Source of the DNA: Scatonaster sp045598705 | Lineage (GTDB): Bacteria > Bacillota > Clostridia > Saccharofermentanales > Saccharofermentanaceae | Direction: 5' to 3' | Length of the DNA: 64,000 bases | NCBI GenBank assembly: GCA_045598705.1 | Contig: JAZLMM010000026.1 | Coordinates: 1-64,000, forward strand | Shown: positions 53,341 through 59,896 of the stretch, one piece after another | Numbering within the stretch: position 1 is the stretch's first letter | How the letters are laid out: the number at the start of each line of letters is the position of its first letter | Position numbers and translations under genes: made by a program | The notes under the pieces: model-generated | Database searches by the model: none | What the model saw: only the letters and a program-made list of their open reading frames with translations | What the model was told of the DNA's origin: nothing

Positions 53341-54087
53341 CTAAATTAGCTCACTACGATAGACCAACATCGCCAGCACTGCAGGGGCTGCTGTCTCCGT
53401 GCGGAGGATTCTTCTACCAAGGGTCACAAGCTTCGCTCCGAGTTTCTCCGCAAGTTCCGCTTCTTCTTTGGCAAAACCACCTTCCGGCCCGATGAAAATA
53501 CCGATTTTCGGGTGATTCTCCCAGTCCACAGCATCCAGCATCATACCAAGTTTTCCATCCTTCTCTTCTTCCCAAGGAAGAATCACCAGGTCACATTCTT
53601 TCTTGGCATCTTCCAGAGCTTCCTTGAAATTCATAGGTGCATCCACCTTTGGAACGATGCCACGTCCGCTCTGTCGAGCCGCTTCTAACGCAATCGCTTG
53701 CCAACGGTCACGTTTCCCGTCTTTACCGTCCTTAATCTTCACGATAGAACGACTACAAGCTGTCGGCACATAACGCGTCACACCAAGTTCTACAGATTTC
53801 TGGATAGACAGATCCATTCTTTCACCTTTGGCCAGTCCCTGATAGACGATTGCCTCGAACTTTGGCTCATGGTCGTTAGGATGTCGGTCACGGATGGCAA
53901 CCGCCACATGGTTCTTCGCCACATTTACGATTTCACACTCGTGATCGATGCGATGGGCATCACAAAGGATCAGCTCCTCCCCAACACGCATACGAAGGAC
54001 ATCGGATAGATAACGGGCTGATTCGCCTTCAATCTCCCACATGTCCACATCTTGCTCAATCTGCTTCTCAATAAATAATCTCGTCAT
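53341..54087 (-). CDS. rsmE: 16S rRNA (uracil1498-N3)-methyltransferase
   Basis: The 248-residue SPOUT methyltransferase has an N-terminal PUA-like domain and the C-terminal knot with LVILPWEEEKDG, IGIFIGPEGGFAKEEAELAE and LGRRILRTETAAPAVL, the RsmE signatures. It methylates U1498 of 16S rRNA using SAM. It lies upstream of hisS on the same strand with a 42-base gap. Confidence 0.95.
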   Translation of the reverse strand: MTRLFIEKQIEQDVDMWEIEGESARYLSDVLRMRVGEELILCDAHRIDHECEIVNVAKNHVAVAIRDRHPNDHEPKFEAIVYQGLAKGERMDLSIQKSVELGVTRYVPTACSRSIVKIKDGKDGKRDRWQAIALEAARQSGRGIVPKVDAPMNFKEALEDAKKECDLVILPWEEEKDGKLGMMLDAVDWENHPKIGIFIGPEGGFAKEEAELAEKLGAKLVTLGRRILRTETAAPAVLAMLVYRSELI

Positions 54088-54140
54088 ACTTGTGCCTCAA
54101 ATTCATCATTTCACACTCATTATACCCGAATAATCAAAGA

Positions 54141-54176
54141 AGAAGCCATCCCTCCTCGTATAAAGAGATGGCTTCT
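54141..54176 (-). terminator. Terminator after the AIM24-family gene
   Basis: AGAAGCCATC and GATGGCTTCT form a perfect 10-bp stem around a 16-base loop. On the minus strand TCTTTGATT follows. It lies between the AIM24-family gene and rsmE. Confidence 0.75.
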
Positions 54177-54203
54177 GTAAAATGTTCAAAGATAGGAACG
54201 AGA

Positions 54204-54881
54204 TTAGTTTCTAGAACCGATCGCTGAGGAGAGGATACCTGCTACTGCACTAAGTGGCATAGTCTGAATCCAGATGCGGCCGGGGCCGGTCACCTTCGTA
54301 TTGAAGAGGCCTTCACCGCCAAGGAAGATATTCTTCGCGCCGTGCACCATCTCGATATCCATGGTTACTGTCTCTTCCATCATGGCCAGATAACCTGTAT
54401 CCAGCAGCATGCTCTGACCCGGAGCCAGCTGATACTCAACGACTGATCCGTCGATCTCGACGAAAGCAGTACCCTGACCAGACAATTTCTGCATGATGAA
54501 ACCTTCACCACCGAAGAATCCGGCACCCAGTTTCTTTCTGAAGTGAACGGTCAGTTCAACACCAGGCTCCGCAGCAAGGAAAGCACTCTTCTGTGCAATA
54601 ATGCTGTTACCAGGAGTAATATTTAGTGCTCGAATCTCACCTGGGAAGCTGGAAGCAAATGCTATCATACCCGCGCCACCCTCAGCTGTATATCTATTCT
54701 GGAACATCGACTCACCGGAGAACAGACGGCCGAAAGCCTTGCCTACACCACCAGCTTGGGTCTCCATTCTCATATTGGATGTCATCCAGCTCATGGCACC
54801 GCGCTCTGTGATCATGCTCTCACCAGGATTCAGTGTACAAACAACTACCGGAAGCTGATCGCCTTTAATTTCATATTGCAT
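54204..54881 (-). CDS. TIGR00266/AIM24-family protein
   Basis: The 225-residue, Gly- and Met-rich beta protein has MITERGAMSWMTSNMRMETQAGG near the start, GGAGMIAFASSFPGEI and a central FFGGEGFIMQKLSGQGTAFVEIDG. IFLGGEGLFNTKVTGPGRIWIQTMP comes near the end, the pattern of the AIM24/TIGR00266 family. The fold is a tryptophan-RNA-binding-attenuator-like trimer. The function in bacteria is unknown, with suggested membrane roles. AGGAGG lies eight bases before the ATG. Confidence 0.92.
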   Translation of the reverse strand: MQYEIKGDQLPVVVCTLNPGESMITERGAMSWMTSNMRMETQAGGVGKAFGRLFSGESMFQNRYTAEGGAGMIAFASSFPGEIRALNITPGNSIIAQKSAFLAAEPGVELTVHFRKKLGAGFFGGEGFIMQKLSGQGTAFVEIDGSVVEYQLAPGQSMLLDTGYLAMMEETVTMDIEMVHGAKNIFLGGEGLFNTKVTGPGRIWIQTMPLSAVAGILSSAIGSRN

Positions 54882-54917
54882 AATTATTTCCTCCTATGGA
54901 AAGATTAATGTAGTTCC

Positions 54918-54946
54918 ATTCTAACATTTCAAAATTTCCTTGACAA
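54918..54946 (-). promoter_or_regulatory. Promoter for the AIM24-family gene
   Basis: On the minus strand TTGTCA (54946-54941) and TAGAAT (54923-54918) are 17 bases apart, about 37 bases before the ATG. The remaining stretch to 55174 contains a TTTCAC-N4-GTGAAA palindrome (55056-55071) and the left repeats of the accessory island, but no gene that I can support. Confidence 0.6.
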
Positions 54947-55091
54947 TCAATCACTGTATTGAAGAACTGAAATCATTTGCAGAAAGTCATCTGGACTCCG
55001 TGTACCGGGAAGGTGCAACTGATTGAGCTTGCAGAGGTAAATATAGGAACGAAAGTTTCACCATCGTGAAATAACAGATAAAACAAGAAGA

Positions 55092-55115
55092 TTCTACACG
55101 AAAACGCAGCAAATA
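55092..55115 (+). repeat. Left copy of 24-bp direct repeat
   Basis: Matches 58192-58215 at 23 of 24 positions (G in place of A near the centre). Confidence 0.8.
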
Positions 55116-55151
55116 TTGAAATGATGTTAAGTGATATGTATAATGAAATAA

Positions 55152-55180
55152 CTGTTTGAAAGATATTCGTATCTTCAGAT
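55152..55180 (+). repeat. Left copy of 29-bp cassette-flanking repeat
   Basis: Shares 25 of 29 positions with 56972-57000 in the same orientation, including CTGTTTGAAA, ATATTCGTA and CAGAT. It overlaps the 3' end of the last cassette gene. The two copies bracket the four-gene operon. Confidence 0.7.
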
Positions 55181-55537
55181 TTGGTCTCGTTGGGTGTTGG
55201 TAGCACCTGACGGGACTTCTTTTATGTCACTTTTGTGTAGCAAGACATCTGCGAACCTTTCTGACAGATAGTTAAGTATTTGCTTTATTCTCTTATTGAT
55301 GAATGTAGCAACGACTGGATTATCACCAGTATATTGATAATCCATGTCGACAACTATGCTAGTTTCGTTAACGAATGGTTTGATTACTGCTTCTACATCA
55401 TCTTCAGTGGACGCACAAAACAGGGACCTTATTGAGAGCTTGGAGAAATTGGAAGAGTGAACACATTCTGTAAACAGAGTTCTATTGATGGGTTTACCAT
55501 CCCATACTGTTCCATAAAGCTTGTAGGTGGATTTCAT
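55175..55537 (-). CDS. Small protein of unknown function (cassette gene 4)
   Basis: I do not recognise this 120-residue soluble protein. It has mixed helices and strands with no signal peptide or membrane segment. Its ATG overlaps the stop of the gene before it as ATGA, which supports it being real and co-translated. Position after a toxin-like gene makes an immunity role possible, but nothing in the sequence shows it directly. Confidence 0.6.
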   Translation of the reverse strand: MKSTYKLYGTVWDGKPINRTLFTECVHSSNFSKLSIRSLFCASTEDDVEAVIKPFVNETSIVVDMDYQYTGDNPVVATFINKRIKQILNYLSERFADVLLHKSDIKEVPSGATNTQRDQI

Positions 55538-55890
55538 AGATCAATATACACTCCAGTTTTAAGATTTATTGCTTCTTCACAAAAGTCAATCAGTATACAT
55601 AGTAACTCTCTATATCTGGAATCCAGAGGTCTAGTAAGTCTTTCAGTAATCCAATCTTTTAGGATGGAACATTTTCTGTCATCAAAATACTCTACATCAC
55701 CATAATCCAGCAAAGAATTGCATCTTTCGTTTATCTTCTCTATATCCGGGAAGAACAAATCAGCATCATCTAATCCGTTCTCAAAAACATAACATCTAAC
55801 ATTGGGATCTTCGCGATAAGGTTTTTTTGAAATCGGACCGTACTCACTCCATTCGAGCCCATCTAGAGATAAAAACAACTGAAACTCCAT
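55534..55890 (-). CDS. Small acidic protein of unknown function (cassette gene 3)
   Basis: The 118-residue acidic protein starts MEFQLFLSLDGLEWSEYGP, with later VEYFDDRKCSILKDWITERL. No family is recognised. Acidic, single-domain proteins right after toxin-like genes are often immunity proteins, so that is a reasonable guess. The ATG follows the previous gene's stop directly, with AGGGAGG just upstream. Confidence 0.62.
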   Translation of the reverse strand: MEFQLFLSLDGLEWSEYGPISKKPYREDPNVRCYVFENGLDDADLFFPDIEKINERCNSLLDYGDVEYFDDRKCSILKDWITERLTRPLDSRYRELLCILIDFCEEAINLKTGVYIDL

Positions 55891-56262
55891 TTACATTTCC
55901 TCCCTCTTTTTGATTTTGTAATGTCCTTCACTTGCGTTGGAAACTGGTGAACCGTCAAGTTTGACCCAAGATTTGAGTGTGTTATCGTAAATTCTTAAGT
56001 AACCACCTGCCATATCTGCTGAAACATCATATCTATCACCCTTAAAGATGTATTTTGTTCCTTTTTCTTTTACGGTGTAATCAGGAGTAAAAGTGTCCAC
56101 GATTTCGTTGATATTTACCTTGTGCTTAGACCAATTGTCGTTATACTTTTCTTCGCGCATCTTGCTCTTGTCAAAGCGTCCCTTCTCAACAGCAGAATTG
56201 GGGACTTTGACTTCGATATAGTGCTTGGAAGCTTCGGAATATGCACTTTTTTGATCTGCCAT
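55891..56262 (-). CDS. Small basic protein resembling polymorphic-toxin C-terminal tails (cassette gene 2)
   Basis: The 123-residue Lys-rich protein ends GDRYDVSADMAGGYLRIYDN ... KLDGSP ... HYKIKKREEM. From memory this ending (GYLRIYD, HFKIKKREEM) is common at the C-terminus of polymorphic toxins and phage MuF-type effectors; I cannot name the domain. Here it is a stand-alone protein without delivery domain or signal peptide. AAGGAGGTGA overlaps the end of the gene before it, so translation is coupled. Confidence 0.6.
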   Translation of the reverse strand: MADQKSAYSEASKHYIEVKVPNSAVEKGRFDKSKMREEKYNDNWSKHKVNINEIVDTFTPDYTVKEKGTKYIFKGDRYDVSADMAGGYLRIYDNTLKSWVKLDGSPVSNASEGHYKIKKREEM

Positions 56263-56925
56263 TTATGTCACCTCCTTGGTAAGACGATGATAATCCGTAT
56301 ATATTCGATAAGGTATGCCCATAACAGAAAGTTGTTTCTCAGCAATCTTGTCGTGTTTTCCGTAGATTAACAGATTGGACGGCATTAGACTCAATACCTT
56401 TGATATGAAGCTAAAGTCTGTTTCGGCTTGTAGATTGTCACATCCTAAGAAACTGGTAGCCCACATAGTATTCTTCGGAAACAAACGGAGGTTGTTTACT
56501 GAATGCGGCTCTCCGATTCTTGCATTCATTACAATGCGGATTCCATTGCATGCAAGAACAGCAAGAAATAGCTGATTCAGCAACATAATTGCGTCTTGCC
56601 ATTCCCTATCCATATCTGCTGTTACAGTGATATCGAGTCCTATAACACCCATGTACTGCTTGTATTCAGATACATCGTCGAAAACATTCTCGAGACGTCT
56701 ATACAAAGAATTATCACTGCAAAAAAAACAGATTAAAGTTCTCTCTGGATTCTTAACTATCTTATTGTGTCGATTGTAATAAGGAACGATAAGCTCAGGT
56801 TCTTCATTCAGAAACATATCTCGCGTAAATATCGGGAAACCGTTATCCGAGAAATCGATTCTGCCAGTCAGATAAGACAAATACTTATCTGTGACTTCTA
56901 TAATGTCAATTAAATTACAAAGCAT
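56263..56925 (-). CDS. DUF4417-like protein (cassette gene 1)
   Basis: The 220-residue protein has a central region GVIGLDITVTADMDREWQDAIMLLNQLFLAVLACNGIRIVMNARIG. A GxDxS-like strand, then W and a long helix, then an N-x-R-x-G strand, is a pattern I associate with DUF4417 proteins of phage and mobile DNA. Function is unknown. GGAGG lies eight bases before the ATG at 56925, favouring it over an ATG five codons upstream. An A8 run at 56721-56728 lies in the coding region. It heads the four-gene operon. Confidence 0.6.
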   Translation of the reverse strand: MLCNLIDIIEVTDKYLSYLTGRIDFSDNGFPIFTRDMFLNEEPELIVPYYNRHNKIVKNPERTLICFFCSDNSLYRRLENVFDDVSEYKQYMGVIGLDITVTADMDREWQDAIMLLNQLFLAVLACNGIRIVMNARIGEPHSVNNLRLFPKNTMWATSFLGCDNLQAETDFSFISKVLSLMPSNLLIYGKHDKIAEKQLSVMGIPYRIYTDYHRLTKEVT

Positions 56926-56971
56926 TTTATGCGCCTCCATTTCAATTTCTTAAGTGGAGGCGTGAAGTATT

Positions 56972-57000
56972 CTGTTTGAAATATATTCGTACCCCCAGAT
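56972..57000 (+). repeat. Right copy of 29-bp cassette-flanking repeat
   Basis: Matches 55152-55180 at 25 of 29 positions. It lies between the cassette operon start and the ImmA gene stop, where the cassette promoter should be. Confidence 0.7.
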
Positions 57001-57066
57001 GCTAATTCTGATTCCTGTCTATACTGGTGTAAATAACAGTTGGTAGCAGTTATATACACCATTGAT

Positions 57067-57615
57067 TCATTCATGTACACCACCTACCTTTTGATATTTA
57101 ATACATGTCTTAGCAGCAGATGATGAAACACCATAGGATTCCATTATCTCTTTCTCAGAGAGTCCAACCGTGTATTCATACGGCATCATTATTTCTCCTG
57201 CAAGAGCCTTAACTGCCCATTCGAGTTTTCTATAAGGCATAGTATCATTTGCAACACAACGTGTGAAAATTGGTTTATACCCAAGTTTGTCGAGGAAAAC
57301 ATGCGATATTTCGTGCATTATATGCATTCGGTGTCCGCCAACTCTTCTTTCCGAAGCACCTAAATATACGCTTTCTTTAACCTGTATCAGATAACCATTC
57401 TCCGTAGGAATGCACTGCGCCGGAACATTACCCGGAAGAGCATCATCACAGACAACATCGTATCGAACACCACCAAATCCTTCTAAATCCGGAAGTCTGT
57501 CTAGAAGTGCAACCGGATCGATAGGAACATCTTCGGGAACTCCACATATAGAGCGGAAAAATCTTGCAAATAATCTAAGCTGTTCTCGGCAAACAGGCTT
57601 GATTTCATAATCCAT
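57067..57615 (-). CDS. ImmA/IrrE-family metallopeptidase
   Basis: The 182-residue protein has the zinc motif HEISH in MHIMHEISHVFLDKLGY near residue 100, and an acidic third ligand region in LEWAVKALAGEIMMPYEY. This is the ImmA/IrrE (DUF955, COG2856) pattern. Such peptidases cut an XRE-type repressor to induce mobile or phage genes. Its ATG starts in the last base of the XRE gene stop, so the two are made together. Confidence 0.88.
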   Translation of the reverse strand: MDYEIKPVCREQLRLFARFFRSICGVPEDVPIDPVALLDRLPDLEGFGGVRYDVVCDDALPGNVPAQCIPTENGYLIQVKESVYLGASERRVGGHRMHIMHEISHVFLDKLGYKPIFTRCVANDTMPYRKLEWAVKALAGEIMMPYEYTVGLSEKEIMESYGVSSSAAKTCIKYQKVGGVHE

Positions 57616-57977
57616 TAACCATCTTCCTCCTTCAAAATGTTTAAAATAGCATCTACTGTTTTAGCATCGAGTTTTTCAAAGGAACGTTGAAATTGTAACG
57701 CAAGCTTCCTTTGTGGTACAGATGCAGATGAAAGATTGATTTTCACCTGGTTCTTTGAATCCTCGATAGCCTCATACAATTCATCCTGTTGACCTTCGTC
57801 AAGGTGGTAATGCTCAATAATTTTCGGTGCCCATGAATCCGGTACTTTTTTCTTTCCGTTCTCAACCGAAGAAACGAATGATACCCTGCAGTTAAAAAGC
57901 TTGGCTGTATCTCCCATAATCTCATGGTTCTTTATACGTAAAATTCGCATATACTCTCCAAATTTCGTGTATTCCAT
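57615..57977 (-). CDS. XRE-type helix-turn-helix regulator
   Basis: The 120-residue protein has an N-terminal HTH: FGEYMRILRIKNHEIMGDTAKLFNCRVSFVSSVENGKKKVPDSW, with the S-x-x-E-N-G-K end of XRE folds. A short C-terminal helix region (about 95-120) is probably for dimerisation or ImmA recognition. AAAGGAGG precedes the ATG. Palindromes in and before its own promoter suggest autorepression. Confidence 0.85.
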   Translation of the reverse strand: MEYTKFGEYMRILRIKNHEIMGDTAKLFNCRVSFVSSVENGKKKVPDSWAPKIIEHYHLDEGQQDELYEAIEDSKNQVKINLSSASVPQRKLALQFQRSFEKLDAKTVDAILNILKEEDG

Positions 57978-58003
57978 ACTAATCCTCCTTTGACTTTATC
58001 ACA

Positions 58004-58032
58004 ATAATACCACGAGTTAACTCAAATTTCAA
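58004..58032 (-). promoter_or_regulatory. Promoter for the XRE-ImmA operon
   Basis: On the minus strand TTGAAA (58032-58027) and TATTAT (58009-58004) are exactly 17 bases apart. The spacer contains the palindrome GAGTTAACTC (58014-58023), a likely operator half of the control region. Confidence 0.7.
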
Positions 58033-58039
58033 GAAATAG

Positions 58040-58060
58040 TTTCACCAATTTCTGGTGAAA
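58040..58060. promoter_or_regulatory. Operator-like inverted repeat upstream of the XRE promoter
   Basis: TTTCACCA-ATTTC-TGGTGAAA has perfect 8-bp arms and sits just upstream of the -35. It probably binds the XRE protein. A shorter relative, TTTCAC-N4-GTGAAA, lies at 55056-55071 near the other end of the island. Confidence 0.6.
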
Positions 58061-58090
58061 TCCAAAACAATTAGTTCTTACTTAAACAAA

Positions 58091-58240
58091 GTAAATCTCC
58101 CTTGAACGGCGAGTTCTCATTCTCTCGTATAACAAATAGCCGCTATAAATTCTCTCAACCGCGAGTTCATTTTGTTCATCCACCTGAAGTCTTCTACACG
58201 AAAACACAGCAAATAAAAATCTCTCGAACGGCGAGTTCAT
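58091..58240 (+). repeat. Three degenerate copies of a short repeat
   Basis: Units near 58091, 58144 and 58213 share a core reading roughly AAATCTCTC, then GAACGGCGAGTTCATTTTG. They lie in the 329-base gene-free stretch between the XRE gene and xylB. The right copy of the 24-bp island repeat is embedded here. Confidence 0.6.
58192..58215 (+). repeat. Right copy of 24-bp direct repeat
   Basis: Matches 55092-55115 at 23 of 24 positions. It runs into the large hairpin that ends the xylB operon. Confidence 0.8.
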
Positions 58241-58292
58241 TTTGCGAAGCAAAATGTTGTCTGAAGCCGAAGAGAGATTTCTATTTACTGTG
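58205..58292 (-). terminator. Long hairpin after xylB
   Basis: Outer arms of 22 bases (58205-58226 and 58271-58292) match with two differences, and an inner stem CATTTTGC/GCAAAATG closes with a three-base loop. On the minus strand TTTTTATTTG follows the GAGAGA arm, so it can terminate xylB. The size and long arms also resemble a small inverted-repeat element. Confidence 0.65.
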
Positions 58293-58306
58293 TAATCGTA
58301 AGAAGC

Positions 58307-59830
58307 TTATACGTTAGCCAGTCTCTTGAAGTTCTCAGCCATTGGTGCATAGAGATCCTTATAGATCTGGTAGTATGGCTCGTACTGTGCATGTACGTCT
58401 GCTCTAGCATCCATGGAGGAAGCGGAGAAGATCGTTGCGCCGCAAGCTTCCTGAATAGTCGGATATACGCCGGCTGCTACGGATGCGAGAAGTGCAGCAC
58501 CGAGTGCACCACCTTGGTCAGATGCGCAAGTATTGACTGTGCAGTCGAATACGTCAGCCAGCATCTGTCTCCAGAACTTTGACTTACTACCACCACCGCA
58601 AGCATACATTGAATCGATCTTTACACCCAAGTTGTTGAAGATGTCGATGGAATCACGAAGTGCATAGACAACGCCTTCCATTACAGCACGGAGCATGTCC
58701 TTGCGCTCGTGCATCGCAGACAGACCAAAGAATATACCACGTGCATTCGGGTCGAGGTGCGGTGTACGCTCACCCATCAGATATGGGAGATAGAGGAGAC
58801 GGTTTGCACCGATCGGTACTTCCTTGGCGATCTCGTCGAGGAGCTGATATACATCGATACCACGCTTATCTGCTTCGATAACTTCTGCGTCACAGCAAGT
58901 ATTCTTGAACCACTTCAGGGACAAGCAAGCTGCCTGATGCACGCCCATTACATGCCAGCAACCCGGAACTGCACTACAGAATGTGTGTACACGGCCCTTC
59001 GGGTCAACCTGCATCTCATCAGTATGTGCAAATACAACGCCACTGGTACCGAGTGTTGCGAAAGCGGTGCCTTCTTTTACGACGCCACAACCAATTGCTG
59101 CGGCTGCGTTATCGCCTGCACCTGCAGCAACCGGAATACCTGCCGGAAGACCTGTAGCAGCAGCGATTTCTTCTGTCACACGGCCGCTGATCTCAACAGA
59201 CTCGTAGACCTTCGCCAGCAAGGACTTATCGATATCGAGAAGCTGGAGTACTTCATCAGACCAGTTACGGTTCTTGATGTCGAGAAGCTGCATACCGGAA
59301 GCATCGGATACATCGGTTGCATACTCGCCGGTGAGCTTAAAGCGTACATAGTCCTTCGGCAGAAGGATGTGTGCACACTGGTTATAGATCTCAGGCTCGT
59401 TGTTTCTTACCCAGAGGATCTTACTTGCTGTGAAACCTGTCAGAGCCGGGCTTGCAGTAATCGCCATGAGCTTATCAAGGCCAACCTTCTCAGTGATCTC
59501 TTCGCATTCTTTTGCCGTTCTCTGGTCACACCAGATGATGGACTTTCTGAGAACCTTATTGTCCTTATCGAGCATAACGAGGCCGTGCATCTGACCGGAA
59601 AGACCGATACCTGCGATATCGTCCTTATTCACCTTGCTATCTGCAACGACTGTCTTCAGGCCTTCGAGGGCTGCATTCCACCAATCGTCCGGCTCCTGCT
59701 CTGCATAACCATTCTGCGGCTGGTAAAGCGGATATTCCACTGTATGGGCCGCTACCAGTTTTCCGTCCTGAGAGAAGAGTGCGGTCTTGGTGCCGGATGT
59801 GCCGATGTCAATACCAATAAGATATTTCAT
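58307..59830 (-). CDS. xylB: Xylulokinase
   Basis: The 507-residue FGGY kinase starts YLIGIDIGTSGTKTALF. It has GIGLSGQMHGLVMLD near residue 77, the catalytic Asp in GAGDNAAAAIGCG, and YLPYLMGERTPHLDPNARG and GGGSKSKFWRQMLADVFDC, all typical of XylB. It phosphorylates D-xylulose for entry into the pentose phosphate pathway. It is the third gene after the LacI regulator and GH3 enzyme, which suggests xylose or arabinose from xylan as the source. Xylose isomerase is not in the window. Confidence 0.95.
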   Translation of the reverse strand: MKYLIGIDIGTSGTKTALFSQDGKLVAAHTVEYPLYQPQNGYAEQEPDDWWNAALEGLKTVVADSKVNKDDIAGIGLSGQMHGLVMLDKDNKVLRKSIIWCDQRTAKECEEITEKVGLDKLMAITASPALTGFTASKILWVRNNEPEIYNQCAHILLPKDYVRFKLTGEYATDVSDASGMQLLDIKNRNWSDEVLQLLDIDKSLLAKVYESVEISGRVTEEIAAATGLPAGIPVAAGAGDNAAAAIGCGVVKEGTAFATLGTSGVVFAHTDEMQVDPKGRVHTFCSAVPGCWHVMGVHQAACLSLKWFKNTCCDAEVIEADKRGIDVYQLLDEIAKEVPIGANRLLYLPYLMGERTPHLDPNARGIFFGLSAMHERKDMLRAVMEGVVYALRDSIDIFNNLGVKIDSMYACGGGSKSKFWRQMLADVFDCTVNTCASDQGGALGAALLASVAAGVYPTIQEACGATIFSASSMDARADVHAQYEPYYQIYKDLYAPMAENFKRLANV

Positions 59831-59896
59831 AATTTTTGTCTCCTTGTTTCTATTATTAAGGGACTCGCCCTTGGTTAACGATTTGATGTCTCTCGG

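Larger units (their letters stand above)
55092..58215. other. Small accessory island bracketed by a 24-bp direct repeat
   Basis: A 24-bp sequence at 55092-55115 recurs in the same orientation at 58192-58215 with one mismatch. Both start TTCTACACGAAAAC and end CAGCAAATA. Between them are six minus-strand genes: an XRE-type regulator, an ImmA/IrrE peptidase, a DUF4417-like gene and three small genes. None resembles the housekeeping genes around, and the DNA is visibly more AT-rich. No integrase or transposase is inside, so the unit may be a remnant or move by another route. Confidence 0.55.

Noticed and set aside
56721..56728. A8 run in the DUF4417-like gene as a phase-variation switch
   Set aside because: Eight bases is a modest length in AT-rich DNA and the frame is intact, so evidence for slippage is too thin.
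58709..59878. 389-codon open frame on the plus strand
   Set aside because: It lies opposite the xylulokinase gene, which has clear family motifs. The Cys- and Thr-rich product is typical of an antisense shadow.
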